A stretch of 64,000 nt of DNA from NCBI GenBank assembly GCA_965223085.1, contig OZ244981.1, positions 2,542,001-2,606,000 of the forward strand. The letters are read 5' to 3'. The position numbers and the translations under genes were made by a program. This DNA comes from CBDCVO01 sp965223085 (lineage in GTDB: Bacteria; Pseudomonadota; Gammaproteobacteria; Ga0077536). Below the pieces are notes generated by a model, which worked only from the letters and a program-made list of their open reading frames with translations, had not been told where the DNA came from and searched no databases. This document shows positions 35,592 through 44,059 of the stretch, piece by piece (the first letter of the stretch is position 1; the number at the start of each line of letters is the position of its first letter).

Positions 35592-35687
35592 ACATAACCA
35601 GCGCAAGCAACGGATGTTTGACCCGGCCGCCGCTTTGCTACCGCAAAACGTCGTCCGCCTCAAGCGCCGCTCAGCTTGGCGTTAGAT
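35592..35687 (+). repeat. attC 6
   Basis: 96 bases, R'' ACATAAC and R' GTTAGAT. Confidence 0.88.
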
Positions 35688-35754
35688 GTTTCGCACCGTT
35701 TGTGTATAATCGCCGACCCCACCAAGCATCTAACCATACATAAGGAGGTGCGAC

Positions 35755-35993
35755 ATGCGAAATTCAAAAAACAACGAACGCTCTTCCTTTCGAGCGGACT
35801 AGCAAACGCCGTAAAGGATATCCGTCCGAAACCCAGGTCAAGCGCGGAATGCGCGTTGTCCGGGGTGACAAGTACCTACAAGAGAAACTTGGACGAAATG
35901 ATCCATGTCCGTGTGGATCGGGTCGTAGGTTTCAAGAAGTGTTGTCTCAAAGCGAAACGATTTGAAGGTGCGCTTAGAGACGACTACTTTTAG
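35755..35993 (+). pseudogene. SEC-C motif protein, frameshifted (cassette 7)
   Basis: ATG 35755 follows a strong AAGGAGGTG, but the frame stops after 15 codons. In another frame the family sequence KGYPSETQVKRGMRV and then LGRNDPCPCGSGRRF appears; an extra base shifts the end (KKCCLKAKRF in a third frame). Two one-base changes would restore a short SEC-C zinc-binding protein. Such cassettes are small SecA-tail-like metal-binding proteins of unknown role. Confidence 0.75.
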
Positions 35994-36007
35994 GTAATGA
36001 AAGAAAC

Positions 36008-36115
36008 ATCTAACCAGGTGCTGCAGCTGACCCGTTACAGCGCGCTTCTCCGGTGTGCCAGTATTTTCACACCTCCAAAGCGCGCTGAAACGGCCAGCTG
36101 AGCACAACGTTAGGT
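36008..36115 (+). repeat. attC 7
   Basis: 108 bases, R'' ATCTAAC and R' GTTAGGT. The rare ATCTAAC exactly complements the GTTAGAT core at the left end of this cassette. Confidence 0.88.
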
Positions 36116-36134
36116 TGCGGGTTGAGATTGGCGA

Positions 36135-36416
36135 ATGCTCTTCACTTTCGAATGGAATCCGAACAAAGCTGCCGAGAATGAGCGCAAACACGGGGTGTCA
36201 TTCGAAGAGGCATCGACCGCCTTTCACGATCCTTTGTCCCTAACAATCTACGATCCAGACCACTCCGAGTCTGAGGACCGTTATGTTCTATTGGGTGTGT
36301 CGGCAAAGGGCAATTTGCTAGTGGTGATTCACGCCGAACGAGGGGATAATATTCGTATCATCAGTGCGCGGTCTGCGGACCGTCGAGAAGCAGCACAGTA
36401 TTCTCAGAATCAATAG
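36135..36416 (+). CDS. brnT: BrnT toxin (cassette 8)
   Basis: 93 residues. FEWNPNKAAENERKHGVSFEEASTAFHDP, EDRYVLLGVS and IRIISARSADRREAAQY are the BrnT ribonuclease family pattern. Paired with brnA two bases downstream. Intact. Confidence 0.92.
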   Translation: MLFTFEWNPNKAAENERKHGVSFEEASTAFHDPLSLTIYDPDHSESEDRYVLLGVSAKGNLLVVIHAERGDNIRIISARSADRREAAQYSQNQ

Positions 36417-36418
36417 CT

Positions 36419-36604
36419 ATGCGAGACCATTACGATTTCAGCAAAGGCGTTCGTGGCAAGTATGCCGAGCGGTACAAGAAGGGCACCAATATCGTGCTAC
36501 TGGACCCAGATGTCGCTAAAGAGTTTCCAAACGCTGAGGCGGTTAACGACGCACTTCGCGGTGTCATTCGCGAAAAGAAGGCGGCTGCCGACAAAGCAAC
36601 CTAA
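36419..36604 (+). CDS. brnA: BrnA-like antitoxin (cassette 8)
   Basis: 61 residues, starting HYDFSKGVRGKYAERYKKGTN, a BrnA-like N-terminus, with a short acidic helical tail. Shorter than classic BrnA and lacking the usual ribbon-helix-helix core TVRID, so DNA binding may be weak. Confidence 0.8.
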   Translation: MRDHYDFSKGVRGKYAERYKKGTNIVLLDPDVAKEFPNAEAVNDALRGVIREKKAAADKAT

Positions 36605-36697
36605 CCAGGCAATCAAACGGACCGTCCAAAGTGTCACGCCTTTTGCTTCCGCAAAAGCCGCGCCACTTTGCTCGGCCGTTTATTGCAGGCGTTATGT
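36599..36697 (+). repeat. attC 8
   Basis: 99 bases, R'' ACCTAAC and R' GTTATGT. It overlaps the brnA stop. Confidence 0.88.
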
Positions 36698-36709
36698 GTA
36701 TTTGAGTCT

Positions 36710-36997
36710 ATGTCAGACGACGATGACAGAATTGAGTATGAGAAAGCTAGAGTCGAGCTTGACGAAACGGTGCGTCAATTGGAAAAAATTCGTCGAATCC
36801 GCGCGAGAAAAGAGAAAATAGAAAGCTTCAATTCGCTCGAATGTTCGTTTTTCTTAAAGCCCGCATCGGACGTTCGTTCACTGATTCAGGAAACGACCGG
36901 GTGCATCTGTGACGAATGTGTTGTCGAATGTACCCGAATATTGCAAGAACGAAACTCCCCGGAAACCAACAAAAGGGAAAACGATCACGAAGATTAG
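36710..36997 (+). CDS. ClpX-type C4 zinc-finger-like protein (cassette 9)
   Basis: About 95 residues from ATG 36710. A coiled-coil-like charged N-terminus (~45 residues) leads to CSFFLKPASDVRSLI followed by CICDECVVECTRIL, matching the N-terminal zinc-binding domain of ClpX. In ClpX the first pair is CxxC; here it reads CSFF, so one zinc ligand is missing. No AAA+ domain follows. It could dock onto substrates or adaptors like ClpX, but this is speculation. Confidence 0.7.
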   Translation: MSDDDDRIEYEKARVELDETVRQLEKIRRIRARKEKIESFNSLECSFFLKPASDVRSLIQETTGCICDECVVECTRILQERNSPETNKRENDHED

Positions 36998-37034
36998 ATA
37001 TAAAACTGGATTCGAATCAAAATTGAATAATACA

Positions 37035-38656
37035 CCTAACCCCTATGAGGCCCCCGTTTGTCAAGGGCAATAAATGCCCGTCGAGTGTTGCTCGATAGAA
37101 ATACTTGATTGAACGTCGGCCCGTCTTTGATTCCAAGTCATTGTCAGGACGTTGCCTGCAATAAACACCTATCGAGTTTTATACGGCTGCCGATATCGTC
37201 GATGAACGACAGCCGACACTAGAATTCCTTCCAGTCCCTACAGCTTCCTAGTCAAAGCGTCAGCGCGAAGCGCTCGTTAGCAACAGGTTTACCGTAGGGG
37301 CAGACACCGGTTCAGTCAATATCATGGGCGGAAGCACGACCGTGCGATAATCAAAGCCACAGACCCACCACGATGCATCATGTGCGTCATTCGGACTCAA
37401 CGCCCATTGCGTGATGGATAAAGAAACGCACGTTATGGATGTCGTGTGATGACATGGTTCAGTTAGACGGTATTCGTCACGGTCGCCTTCCAAGCTTATA
37501 AGGTGCTCATGAAACGCGCTTCATCGAAGGGCTGTCGTTTATTGAGCATGACGTAAACGGCACGACCGAGGCGGTGAGCAAGAATCGATAAGGCCTTGCC
37601 TTTGCCGTGTTTGCTGGCTAAGCGTTGTACGGCTTTCTGCGCCGGTGGGTTACCGCGTAGGAACAATATCGCTGCTTCACTAAAGGCCCACTTGAGATAC
37701 GCGTTACCGATTTTCTTGCCCGAATATCCGGACTTCTTCCCCGCCGACCCCCGATGACATGTCACCAAGCGGCAGTAGGACACAAACTGCCCCAAGGTCG
37801 GAAAGCGACCAATGTCTTCGACCTCGTAGAGGATGACCATCGCGAGAATACGGCCCACCCCTGGGATTGTTCGTAGCAAGTGATACGCACCGGCATCGTG
37901 TGCTTTGGCTTTGTTGACTAAGTCTTGCTCCAGGACCCGGAGTTGTTCATCGAGATGGTCGATGACGTTTAAATCTAATTCGACCATTTGACGCACCACA
38001 GGATCTGGGAAGTGCCCAGCAATGTCGGTCCGGCCCTTGTTGTGGCCAATCCGTACGCCTAGCGGCGGCAAGTTATATTGACTGACGGTGTTTTGGATAT
38101 GGGCGATGAGATCGGCGCGTTGTCGGGCGAAGTTGATGCGACGCCGCAGTAGGTCCCGGGTGGCGCGCATCCTGGCGGGGTAGGCATAGGCTTGTGGGAT
38201 CATACCGGCTTTGAGGAGGCGTGCGATCTTCTCGGAATCGATGCGGTCGTTCTTCGCTTTACCGCCATGGATGGCTTTCATGTAAAGGGCGTGCCCGAGG
38301 ACAAATGGAATGTTTTCATTGGCGCACCAATCGGCGAGCCAATACCAGGTAAATAAGCACTCAACACTGATGACAAGGTCCTCACGGTAGGGCTCGATGG
38401 CGGTGGCCAACAGTGCCGAGTCGGTTTTCATATTGCGATGTAAAACGGTATCGCCATCGTGATTAATGATGCACACGTACATGGTTTTCGCATACAGGTC
38501 GATACCGCAATAATGCTGGTGAGTTGTGTTATAGAATCTCATCTGAGGTCTCTTTCTGGGCATTGAGTCTGATGAACTCACTAATTATGTAGGACGATCA
38601 GTTTTGCTGATTAAGCCTGAACGTCCCAGGAGGGGGCCTCAATGAGTATCAAGGCG
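37035..38656 (-). mobile_element. IS110/IS1111-group element in an attC site, copy 1
   Basis: About 1.6 kb, almost identical to 48496-50116 (one base length difference near 38583). Subterminal inverted repeats are ATGAGGCCCCC on the left and GGGGGCCTCAAT on the right. The left flank is an attC R'' box (CCTAACC), and the right flank reads AAGGCGTTCCAGCGGACACC, resembling the inside of attC 4 (CCAGCGAATCCAGCGGACTC). This is the behaviour of the IS1111-attC group, which targets cassette recombination sites. Confidence 0.85.
37496..38581 (-). CDS. IS110-family transposase, copy 1
   Basis: 361 residues. N-terminal DEDD domain (YCGIDLYAKTMYVCI, SVECLFTWYW, KNDRIDSEKIARLL) and C-terminal Transposase_20 region with LRTIPGVGRILAMVI and the serine-bearing GKKIGNAYLKWAFSEAA. 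Identical to the copy at 48957-50042. Complete and probably active. About 450 bases of non-coding DNA follow its 3' end inside the element, where a guide-type RNA of IS110/IS1111 elements could be encoded. Confidence 0.92.
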   Translation of the reverse strand: MSSSDSMPRKRPQMRFYNTTHQHYCGIDLYAKTMYVCIINHDGDTVLHRNMKTDSALLATAIEPYREDLVISVECLFTWYWLADWCANENIPFVLGHALYMKAIHGGKAKNDRIDSEKIARLLKAGMIPQAYAYPARMRATRDLLRRRINFARQRADLIAHIQNTVSQYNLPPLGVRIGHNKGRTDIAGHFPDPVVRQMVELDLNVIDHLDEQLRVLEQDLVNKAKAHDAGAYHLLRTIPGVGRILAMVILYEVEDIGRFPTLGQFVSYCRLVTCHRGSAGKKSGYSGKKIGNAYLKWAFSEAAILFLRGNPPAQKAVQRLASKHGKGKALSILAHRLGRAVYVMLNKRQPFDEARFMSTL

Positions 38657-38719
38657 TTCCAGCGGACACCGAACTCTCTGCGGCTTGTTGCGCGCTGCGC
38701 AACGTGCTACACTTCTGTG

Positions 38720-38998
38720 GTGATCAAGTCGTTCCGCCACAAGGGCCTACAACGCTACTTTGAATCCGGCAATCCGCGAGGCATTCAGGCCAATCACGCG
38801 AACCGACTGCGATTACAGCTGACCGCGTTGGACACTGCGCAGTCTGTCGAGGACATGCGTATCCCGGGTTATCGTCTGCATCGCCTTAAGGGCAAATCGA
38901 AAGGCCGATGGTCGGTTTGGGTCAGTGGCGATTGGCGACTTACCTTCGAGTTTGAAGGTAGTGATGTACTTTTGTTGGACTACGAGGATTACCACTGA
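38720..38998 (+). CDS. higB: HigB-type toxin (cassette)
   Basis: About 93 residues from GTG 38720 (GTG 38717 equally possible). IKSFRHKGLQRYFESGNPRGIQ, RIPGYRLHRLKGKSKGRWSV and SGDWRLTFEF are the HigB core. Overlaps higA (TGATG). Located just right of IS copy 1, so its upstream attC and possibly its promoter were separated from it. Confidence 0.9.
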   Translation: MIKSFRHKGLQRYFESGNPRGIQANHANRLRLQLTALDTAQSVEDMRIPGYRLHRLKGKSKGRWSVWVSGDWRLTFEFEGSDVLLLDYEDYH

Positions 38999-39291
38999 TG
39001 GCCATGCACAACCCGCCGCATCCGGGTGAGTTTATTGCTGAGACCTATCTAGAACCGTTCGAGATCAGCGTGCGGTCTTTGGCCGAGAGTCTAGGTGTTG
39101 CGGCATCGACCCTGAATCGCATCATCAACGGTCAGAGCGGCATCAGCCCTGAAATGGCGCTGCGTCTGTCCAAGGCTATCGGTCGGTCCCCGGAGAGCTG
39201 GCTCGCCATGCAACACAATTATGATTTGTGGGCAGCTCGAGAGATCACAGATCTATCCGATGTCGAGACCATCAGTTTTGATGCCGCATAA
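38998..39291 (+). CDS. higA: HigA-type antitoxin (cassette)
   Basis: 97 residues. NPPHPGEFIAETYLEPF, helix-turn-helix SVRSLAESLGVAASTLNRIINGQSG and SPESWLAMQHNYDLW are typical HigA. Intact. A partial attC begins in its last codons. Confidence 0.93.
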   Translation: MAMHNPPHPGEFIAETYLEPFEISVRSLAESLGVAASTLNRIINGQSGISPEMALRLSKAIGRSPESWLAMQHNYDLWAAREITDLSDVETISFDAA

Positions 39292-39300
39292 CCAGGCCCG
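39286..39300 (+). repeat. Truncated attC after higBA
   Basis: R'' box GCATAACCAGG, after which the attC pattern stops. Foreign sequence begins at about CCGTCTTATACTCA. Confidence 0.6.
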
Positions 39301-39618
39301 TCTTATACTCATTTTAAGAATCTTCTAAATGCATAGACGTGCAACCACGCGAGTAAGACAACCGGCTGCGACGACGAGTACGCGGCACGGTCGCTGTCGT
39401 GCTGACGGACGAACCCGTTGAAAAATCGCGCTGAAGTACTGGATTTCTCCCGCCTCAAGCGCGCAATTTGGGTTTGCACCGCGTCGAAACGCCGATTAAC
39501 GACGCTTTGATGCCCTGACGATACTCAATGCGATCGCGGAAAAGGGCATTTATCCGTCTTATACTCACCCGGCGTGATCTCACCGGTTATCGAGGCGGGC
39601 AGCCGCGATGGACCCATC
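39301..39618. other. Junction region with a 14-base direct repeat
   Basis: No gene. CCGTCTTATACTCA occurs at about 39299 and again at about 39555, flanking ~240 bases that may be a transposon remnant (CCCGTTGAAAAATCGC inside). It marks the edge of a block inserted in the cassette array. Confidence 0.5.
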
Positions 39619-40191
39619 TCAGACTTTCAATTTTGGGGGGGGATCGCCCAACAAATTACCGACTATCTTCTTAGCAGATTCCGCAGGCAAAGACGACCGA
39701 GTCGTTAGAGTGCGCATAAGCACTCCCTCGTAAAGGACGCAGAGTTGCTCCAATAGTTGATTGCTATCCGCTACAGCCAGCTGTCTAACTCGCATTTCGA
39801 ACCAACCTGAGACTGCTTGCTTATGGGCCTCGGAGGTGATGAACGCTTTATGATCGGGACGACCCGCTAGCTCGATTAGGGTTCGTGAAAACGGACAGCC
39901 ATAAAACGTTTTCACCTTACTGAACTGAGCCAGAACATCAAAGACGGCAAGCAACTGCCCTCGGGGTGTCTCCGCCATTTGCTCCGCAGTCAACATGACT
40001 AGCGCCAGGCTGCTTTTATTGCGCATCTCTAACCAAGCGAGAAACAACTCGTCTTTCGAGCCATAATGCTTGTAAAGCGTGCGCTTAGTGACCCCGGCCT
40101 CATTGGCCAAAGCCGCAACGCCGGTTGCCGCGTACCCATCCCGGGCAAACAACCGGTCAGCAGCTTTTAGAATGGTGAGTTTCGTACTCAT
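39619..40191 (-). CDS. TetR-family regulator
   Basis: About 190 residues from ATG 40191. The helix-turn-helix is TGVAALANEAGVTKRTLYKHYGSKDELFLAWLE. The C-terminal domain senses an unknown ligand. Divergent from the hydrolase gene, with an operator between them. Confidence 0.9.
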   Translation of the reverse strand: MSTKLTILKAADRLFARDGYAATGVAALANEAGVTKRTLYKHYGSKDELFLAWLEMRNKSSLALVMLTAEQMAETPRGQLLAVFDVLAQFSKVKTFYGCPFSRTLIELAGRPDHKAFITSEAHKQAVSGWFEMRVRQLAVADSNQLLEQLCVLYEGVLMRTLTTRSSLPAESAKKIVGNLLGDPPPKLKV

Positions 40192-40198
40192 TGCTGTT

Positions 40199-40218
40199 AG
40201 TATACTGATCGGTATACT
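40199..40218. promoter_or_regulatory. TetR operator
   Basis: AGTATAC-TGATCG-GTATACT, two perfect 7-base arms with a nearly symmetric spacer (18 of 20 positions symmetric). It lies between the divergent tetR (start 40191) and hydrolase (start 40221), so it should control both. Confidence 0.75.
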
Positions 40219-40220
40219 TA

Positions 40221-41153
40221 GTGAAGAAGCCTGTGGAAAAAATTGACCCCGCCATTCTCGACACACTCAACTATTCTGGCCTCAGTAAACGTGACCTACG
40301 CGAGCGAGCACTTGCGACGCGTGAAGGTCTCGAACTGGTAGAACACGATCTTTCTTTCATCCGTCGTCGTATCGTTGGGCACGATTTTCGCAGGCCCACC
40401 CTGGTCGCGTTGCCAGATGGTCCCGCCACGATCGAGAGCTATGATGATTTCGTCGAGCGACTGCGGGATCGATTCAACATTGTACTAATCGAGATACCTG
40501 GTTTCGGTTTTTCCTATCCTAAACAAGCCGAAGCACTGGGTTTTGAACAAATATCTCAGATCACAGCCGCTTCAATCAGCGATCTAACGCACCAGCAAAT
40601 GGTGCTCATCGGGCCTTGCGTCCAGGGTTTGATCGCAACCAGGATAGCGGAAATGATACCAGACCACCTCGATGGTCTGATCATCGCACAGACCGGGGAT
40701 TTTGCGGCTGAGTGCAAATGGTCTGGTGACATCCTAGATCCGAAGGGTGATCTCCGCAGACCCTTCGAGGGTCAAATCGAATTCCGATCTGTACGGGAGA
40801 AGGCCACCATCGACTGGTGGTCGGCGTATGCCTCTGGCCCTAATCTACCGCTCGCGGCTTTCCAAGATGAAGCGCGAAAGGTCCAACGAGCTGGATGTTG
40901 CTATGCCCTGGCGTCATTAGTGCAGACGCTACATGCGTTAGACCCCCAACCAGAGCTGCGTTCTGCAATACCAACGGCGATCATTTGGGGCCTGAAGGAT
41001 AAATCTCACGCATCGACTAATCGTAGATCGATCCAGCGATATGCCCCACATGCTACCTACATCGAGTTAGAAGACGTTGGACATTTCACGGATATCGAGG
41101 CACCGGAAGCAATCGCGGATGCAGCGCTAAATTTGATATCGGAGGGAATATAG
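40221..41153 (+). CDS. Alpha/beta hydrolase with Cys at the nucleophile position
   Basis: 310 residues from GTG 40221. IPGFGFSYP oxyanion region, nucleophile elbow LIGPCVQGLIA, acidic IIWGLKDKSH and catalytic VGHFTDIEAPE. The elbow has Cys where most family members have Ser, as in dienelactone hydrolase. The next gene is a thioesterase 1 base downstream. Likely acts on an ester or lactone; substrate unknown. Confidence 0.85.
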   Translation: MKKPVEKIDPAILDTLNYSGLSKRDLRERALATREGLELVEHDLSFIRRRIVGHDFRRPTLVALPDGPATIESYDDFVERLRDRFNIVLIEIPGFGFSYPKQAEALGFEQISQITAASISDLTHQQMVLIGPCVQGLIATRIAEMIPDHLDGLIIAQTGDFAAECKWSGDILDPKGDLRRPFEGQIEFRSVREKATIDWWSAYASGPNLPLAAFQDEARKVQRAGCCYALASLVQTLHALDPQPELRSAIPTAIIWGLKDKSHASTNRRSIQRYAPHATYIELEDVGHFTDIEAPEAIADAALNLISEGI

Positions 41154-41154
41154 G

Positions 41155-41550
41155 GTGGAAATCCCAGATGGTTTCGAGCCACATTTCAAAAAGAGTTCTA
41201 TGACAGATCCTTGGGAGCCGATCTACTCTTGTAGGCTGACTGACCGTGTGCAGATTGGATTGTTTGCCGGAGATGCCCACACCAACTCTCGCGGGTTCGT
41301 GCATGGTGGCTTGATTACGACACTCGCAGACAACGCAATGGGATTGTCCTGCCAAATCCAGTACGAAGAGCCGCGAAACATTTTGACCTTAAGCCTTTCT
41401 ATCGATTTCGTCTCTGTTGCGCGAATGGATCAATGGCTGCTGTTCGATTCGTCCTTTACGAAGCTGGGGGGTTCCGTTTGCTTTGCGCAATGCTTCGTAA
41501 CTTCCGGTGAAACTATCGTCGCTCGGGCGAGTGGTTCCTTTAAGGCGTGA
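41155..41550 (+). CDS. PaaI-type hotdog thioesterase
   Basis: 131 residues from GTG 41155. HTNSRGFVHGGLITTLADNAMG is the PaaI/hotdog catalytic helix region, followed by LSLSIDFVSVARMDQWLLFDS. Hydrolyses an acyl-CoA. Probably co-transcribed with the hydrolase under the TetR regulator. Confidence 0.88.
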   Translation: MEIPDGFEPHFKKSSMTDPWEPIYSCRLTDRVQIGLFAGDAHTNSRGFVHGGLITTLADNAMGLSCQIQYEEPRNILTLSLSIDFVSVARMDQWLLFDSSFTKLGGSVCFAQCFVTSGETIVARASGSFKA

Positions 41551-41662
41551 TTTAACGACGTAACCTGGAGCGGTCGCGATCGTCCGTTCTTGGCTGATTC
41601 TGTTGAAAAACTCGTTGTTGAAGTCGCCGTTGTTGTCGCGATTTTGTAGATGCGAGCTTCCT

Positions 41663-41685
41663 AATCCGGCGTTGCCGGATTTTTT
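41663..41685 (+). terminator. Rho-independent terminator
   Basis: Perfect 8-base stem AATCCGGC/GCCGGATT with loop GTT, followed by TTTT on the plus strand. It lies inside the end of the IS1182 element and would stop transcripts coming from the hydrolase-thioesterase operon. Confidence 0.75.
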
Positions 41686-41797
41686 GTTTTCTAGCGGCGG
41701 TTCAGTGCGTTCATTCCAGTATTTTTGCTCAAGCTACGTAAGCGCCACGTGAACCCCAGGGTTGATTTTTATACAACGCGTGATTTACAAACTGCGG

Positions 41798-43378
41798 TTA
41801 TTTCACTGGAAAAATTTCTGCAGAAACACGATGTGGCAGCAGCGATTCGATTGCCTCAACCGATTCGGCTCGCGGTAAGTCGCTAAAAATACGCTGCAAA
41901 TATCGATACGGTTCGAGTCCGTTGGCTTTCGCAGTCTCGATAAGGGAATAGAGATTTGCTGAAGCTTTGACGCCGGCCACCGAATCGCTGAACAGCCATG
42001 CTTTACGGCCCATCACAAACGGCCGGATCGCATTTTCGCAACGGTTGTTGTCGATGTGTAATCGGCCATTATCAAGATAGCGCGTGAGTTTGTCCCAATG
42101 CTTATTGAGATAGCCCAACGCTTTGCCTAACGCCGTTTTCGGTGGCACCTGCGGTAACGTGTTATCGAGCCACGTGCGAAGCTCATCGAGGAGCGACGAA
42201 GCATGCTCGCGCCGATAGGCATAGCGGTCTTCGGCAGACATGGCCTTCGCTTGTTTCTCCACGCGATAAAGCTTTTGAATGAGCGAGAGTCCCCGCCAGG
42301 CACGACCGCCGCGCGTTTTTTTACCTTGCGCTTTCACCGCTTCGTCGAACTTGCGCCGCGCGTGTGCCATACAACCCAATGGCACGATGTCATTCGCCGC
42401 GACGACCGCGTTGTAACCCTCATAGCCATCGGTTTGAAGATACCCTGCGTAATCGGCGAGCAAGTTTGCCGGCACCGAGCCCGCGCGGGTCGGCGAATAA
42501 TCGTACAACACCACCTCCGAATCGGGCGGCCCACCGCATTGTACCCAAAGATAAGAGGTGGATTGCGCCGTGCGGCCAGATTCCTTCAGCACCTGAACAG
42601 TCGTTTCGTCCATTTGGATGATGTCATAGGCGAGTAACCGATCACGCATCAGATTAATCAGCGGTTGAACCAATACGCCGGCCTTTATCATCCAACTCGC
42701 CAACGTCGTGCGCGGAATACTGATGCCGATACGGTTTAAGATCGCTTCCTGGCGATATAACGGCAACCCATCGACGTATTTACACACCGCGACATGCGCC
42801 AATAAACCCGGTGAGGCCATACTCTTCGGTACCGGTTGCGCCGGCAAGGGCGCGGTTTTAATGCATCGACCGCAATCACACGCATATTGTTTGCGCACAT
42901 GACGAATAACGCGGATCACTGCCGGCACGATATCCAGCTGTTCACAGACTACCTCGCCAATCTCAGCGAGCTGTCGGCCGTCATGTCCGCAAACCCGGTC
43001 TGCCGCCGGCAACTCATGGATCACCTCAACCCGCAGTAACGCGTCCGGTAATGGTTTGCGACCACCCGATTGACGCTGATGTGAAAGGACTTCAATCGCC
43101 GGGCTTTCCTGTTCAACGCGCTCATCGTGTGATGACTCTGTCGCATCGAATAACTTGATCTGATCGGGCGAGACCGCTTCACTGCGTGAAGCAAATCGCT
43201 TCGCCAACGCGACGTTCAATTGTTCTTGTAGGATAACGACCTTTGTGGAGAGTTCGTCGTTGCGTCGTTCAACGTCAACAACTTTAGAACTTAACTGCTC
43301 ATTGCGAGCAGCGTGTTCAACGACCAGCGACTTTAATGCGTCAACATCGTTCGGTAATTGATCGCGTAGCGTCGACAT
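41798..43378 (-). CDS. tnpC: IS66 transposase TnpC
   Basis: 526 residues. Leucine-zipper-like N-terminus, zinc-binding CGHDGRQL and YACDCGRC, DDE domain with IQMDETTVQVL and the IS66 C-terminal LHIDNNRCENAIRPFVMGRKAWLF. Complete. Confidence 0.95.
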   Translation of the reverse strand: MSTLRDQLPNDVDALKSLVVEHAARNEQLSSKVVDVERRNDELSTKVVILQEQLNVALAKRFASRSEAVSPDQIKLFDATESSHDERVEQESPAIEVLSHQRQSGGRKPLPDALLRVEVIHELPAADRVCGHDGRQLAEIGEVVCEQLDIVPAVIRVIRHVRKQYACDCGRCIKTAPLPAQPVPKSMASPGLLAHVAVCKYVDGLPLYRQEAILNRIGISIPRTTLASWMIKAGVLVQPLINLMRDRLLAYDIIQMDETTVQVLKESGRTAQSTSYLWVQCGGPPDSEVVLYDYSPTRAGSVPANLLADYAGYLQTDGYEGYNAVVAANDIVPLGCMAHARRKFDEAVKAQGKKTRGGRAWRGLSLIQKLYRVEKQAKAMSAEDRYAYRREHASSLLDELRTWLDNTLPQVPPKTALGKALGYLNKHWDKLTRYLDNGRLHIDNNRCENAIRPFVMGRKAWLFSDSVAGVKASANLYSLIETAKANGLEPYRYLQRIFSDLPRAESVEAIESLLPHRVSAEIFPVK

Positions 43379-43411
43379 ACAAAAAGTATAAACGATGCGC
43401 GATCATGTGTC

Positions 43412-43759
43412 CTATCCAACTTGCGAAAAATGTAACGCTTGATGACCTTCAATGTCATGCCCAGACAGTAACCAGTGTAATTGCGCTTCGCTTAACGTGA
43501 TCACCGGTTCTGGCCAACGACGTGGCCAACGGAACTTATCTTGTTCCAATCGCTTGTACCACATCGCAAAACCACTCTTGTCCCAATATAGAATCTTTAG
43601 TTTATTACGACCCTTATTGATGAATACAAACAACGCACCCGAGAACGGCGATAAATCCATCGTTTGCTCAACAATCAGCGACAGCCCGTTGATGGCTTTC
43701 CTGAAGTCTACCGGCTCGCGATGTAAATACACACCGCTAACCGAACGAAACACCTCCAC
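43412..43759 (-). CDS. tnpB: IS66 accessory protein TnpB
   Basis: 115 residues. VDFRKAINGLSLIVEQ and SGALFVFINKGRNKLKILYWD are the IS66 Orf2 family signature. Needed for transposition along with TnpA and TnpC. Confidence 0.95.
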   Translation of the reverse strand: MEVFRSVSGVYLHREPVDFRKAINGLSLIVEQTMDLSPFSGALFVFINKGRNKLKILYWDKSGFAMWYKRLEQDKFRWPRRWPEPVITLSEAQLHWLLSGHDIEGHQALHFSQVG

Positions 43760-43762
43760 CGT

Positions 43763-44059
43763 CTAGGCTCGCAACGCCTTAATCACTTCAGCGACTCGAA
43801 CGCCTGGTATCTCTGTCGGAAAACGCACCACCACATCACCCAGCTCAACCGTAATCGCACCTAACGATTGAGGCGACGACACGCCAACCGGATGAAAAGA
43901 TGTCGCACCCGCGTTCGATTCACCCATCAGTTCTTGCCGACGGACACTAAAATACTTCGCATCTACTCCGCGTTCACGGCAGAATGCAGCCGCCGTTTGG
44001 CCACTGCTCGCATGTGCCTCGATTAACGATAACCACTCTGATTTTGTTCGCTTTGTCAT
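43763..44059 (-). CDS. tnpA: IS66 accessory protein TnpA
   Basis: About 98 residues from ATG 44059. KSEWLSLIEAHASSGQTAAAFCRERGVDAKYFSVRRQEL is the TnpA helix-turn-helix. Stops 3 bases before tnpB begins. Confidence 0.93.
   Translation of the reverse strand: MTKRTKSEWLSLIEAHASSGQTAAAFCRERGVDAKYFSVRRQELMGESNAGATSFHPVGVSSPQSLGAITVELGDVVVRFPTEIPGVRVAEVIKALRA

Noticed and set aside
32691..36697. Regular ~100-base repeats as a CRISPR array
   Set aside because: The repeats are spaced by whole genes, have complementary arms and R'/R'' cores, and differ inside. They are attC sites.
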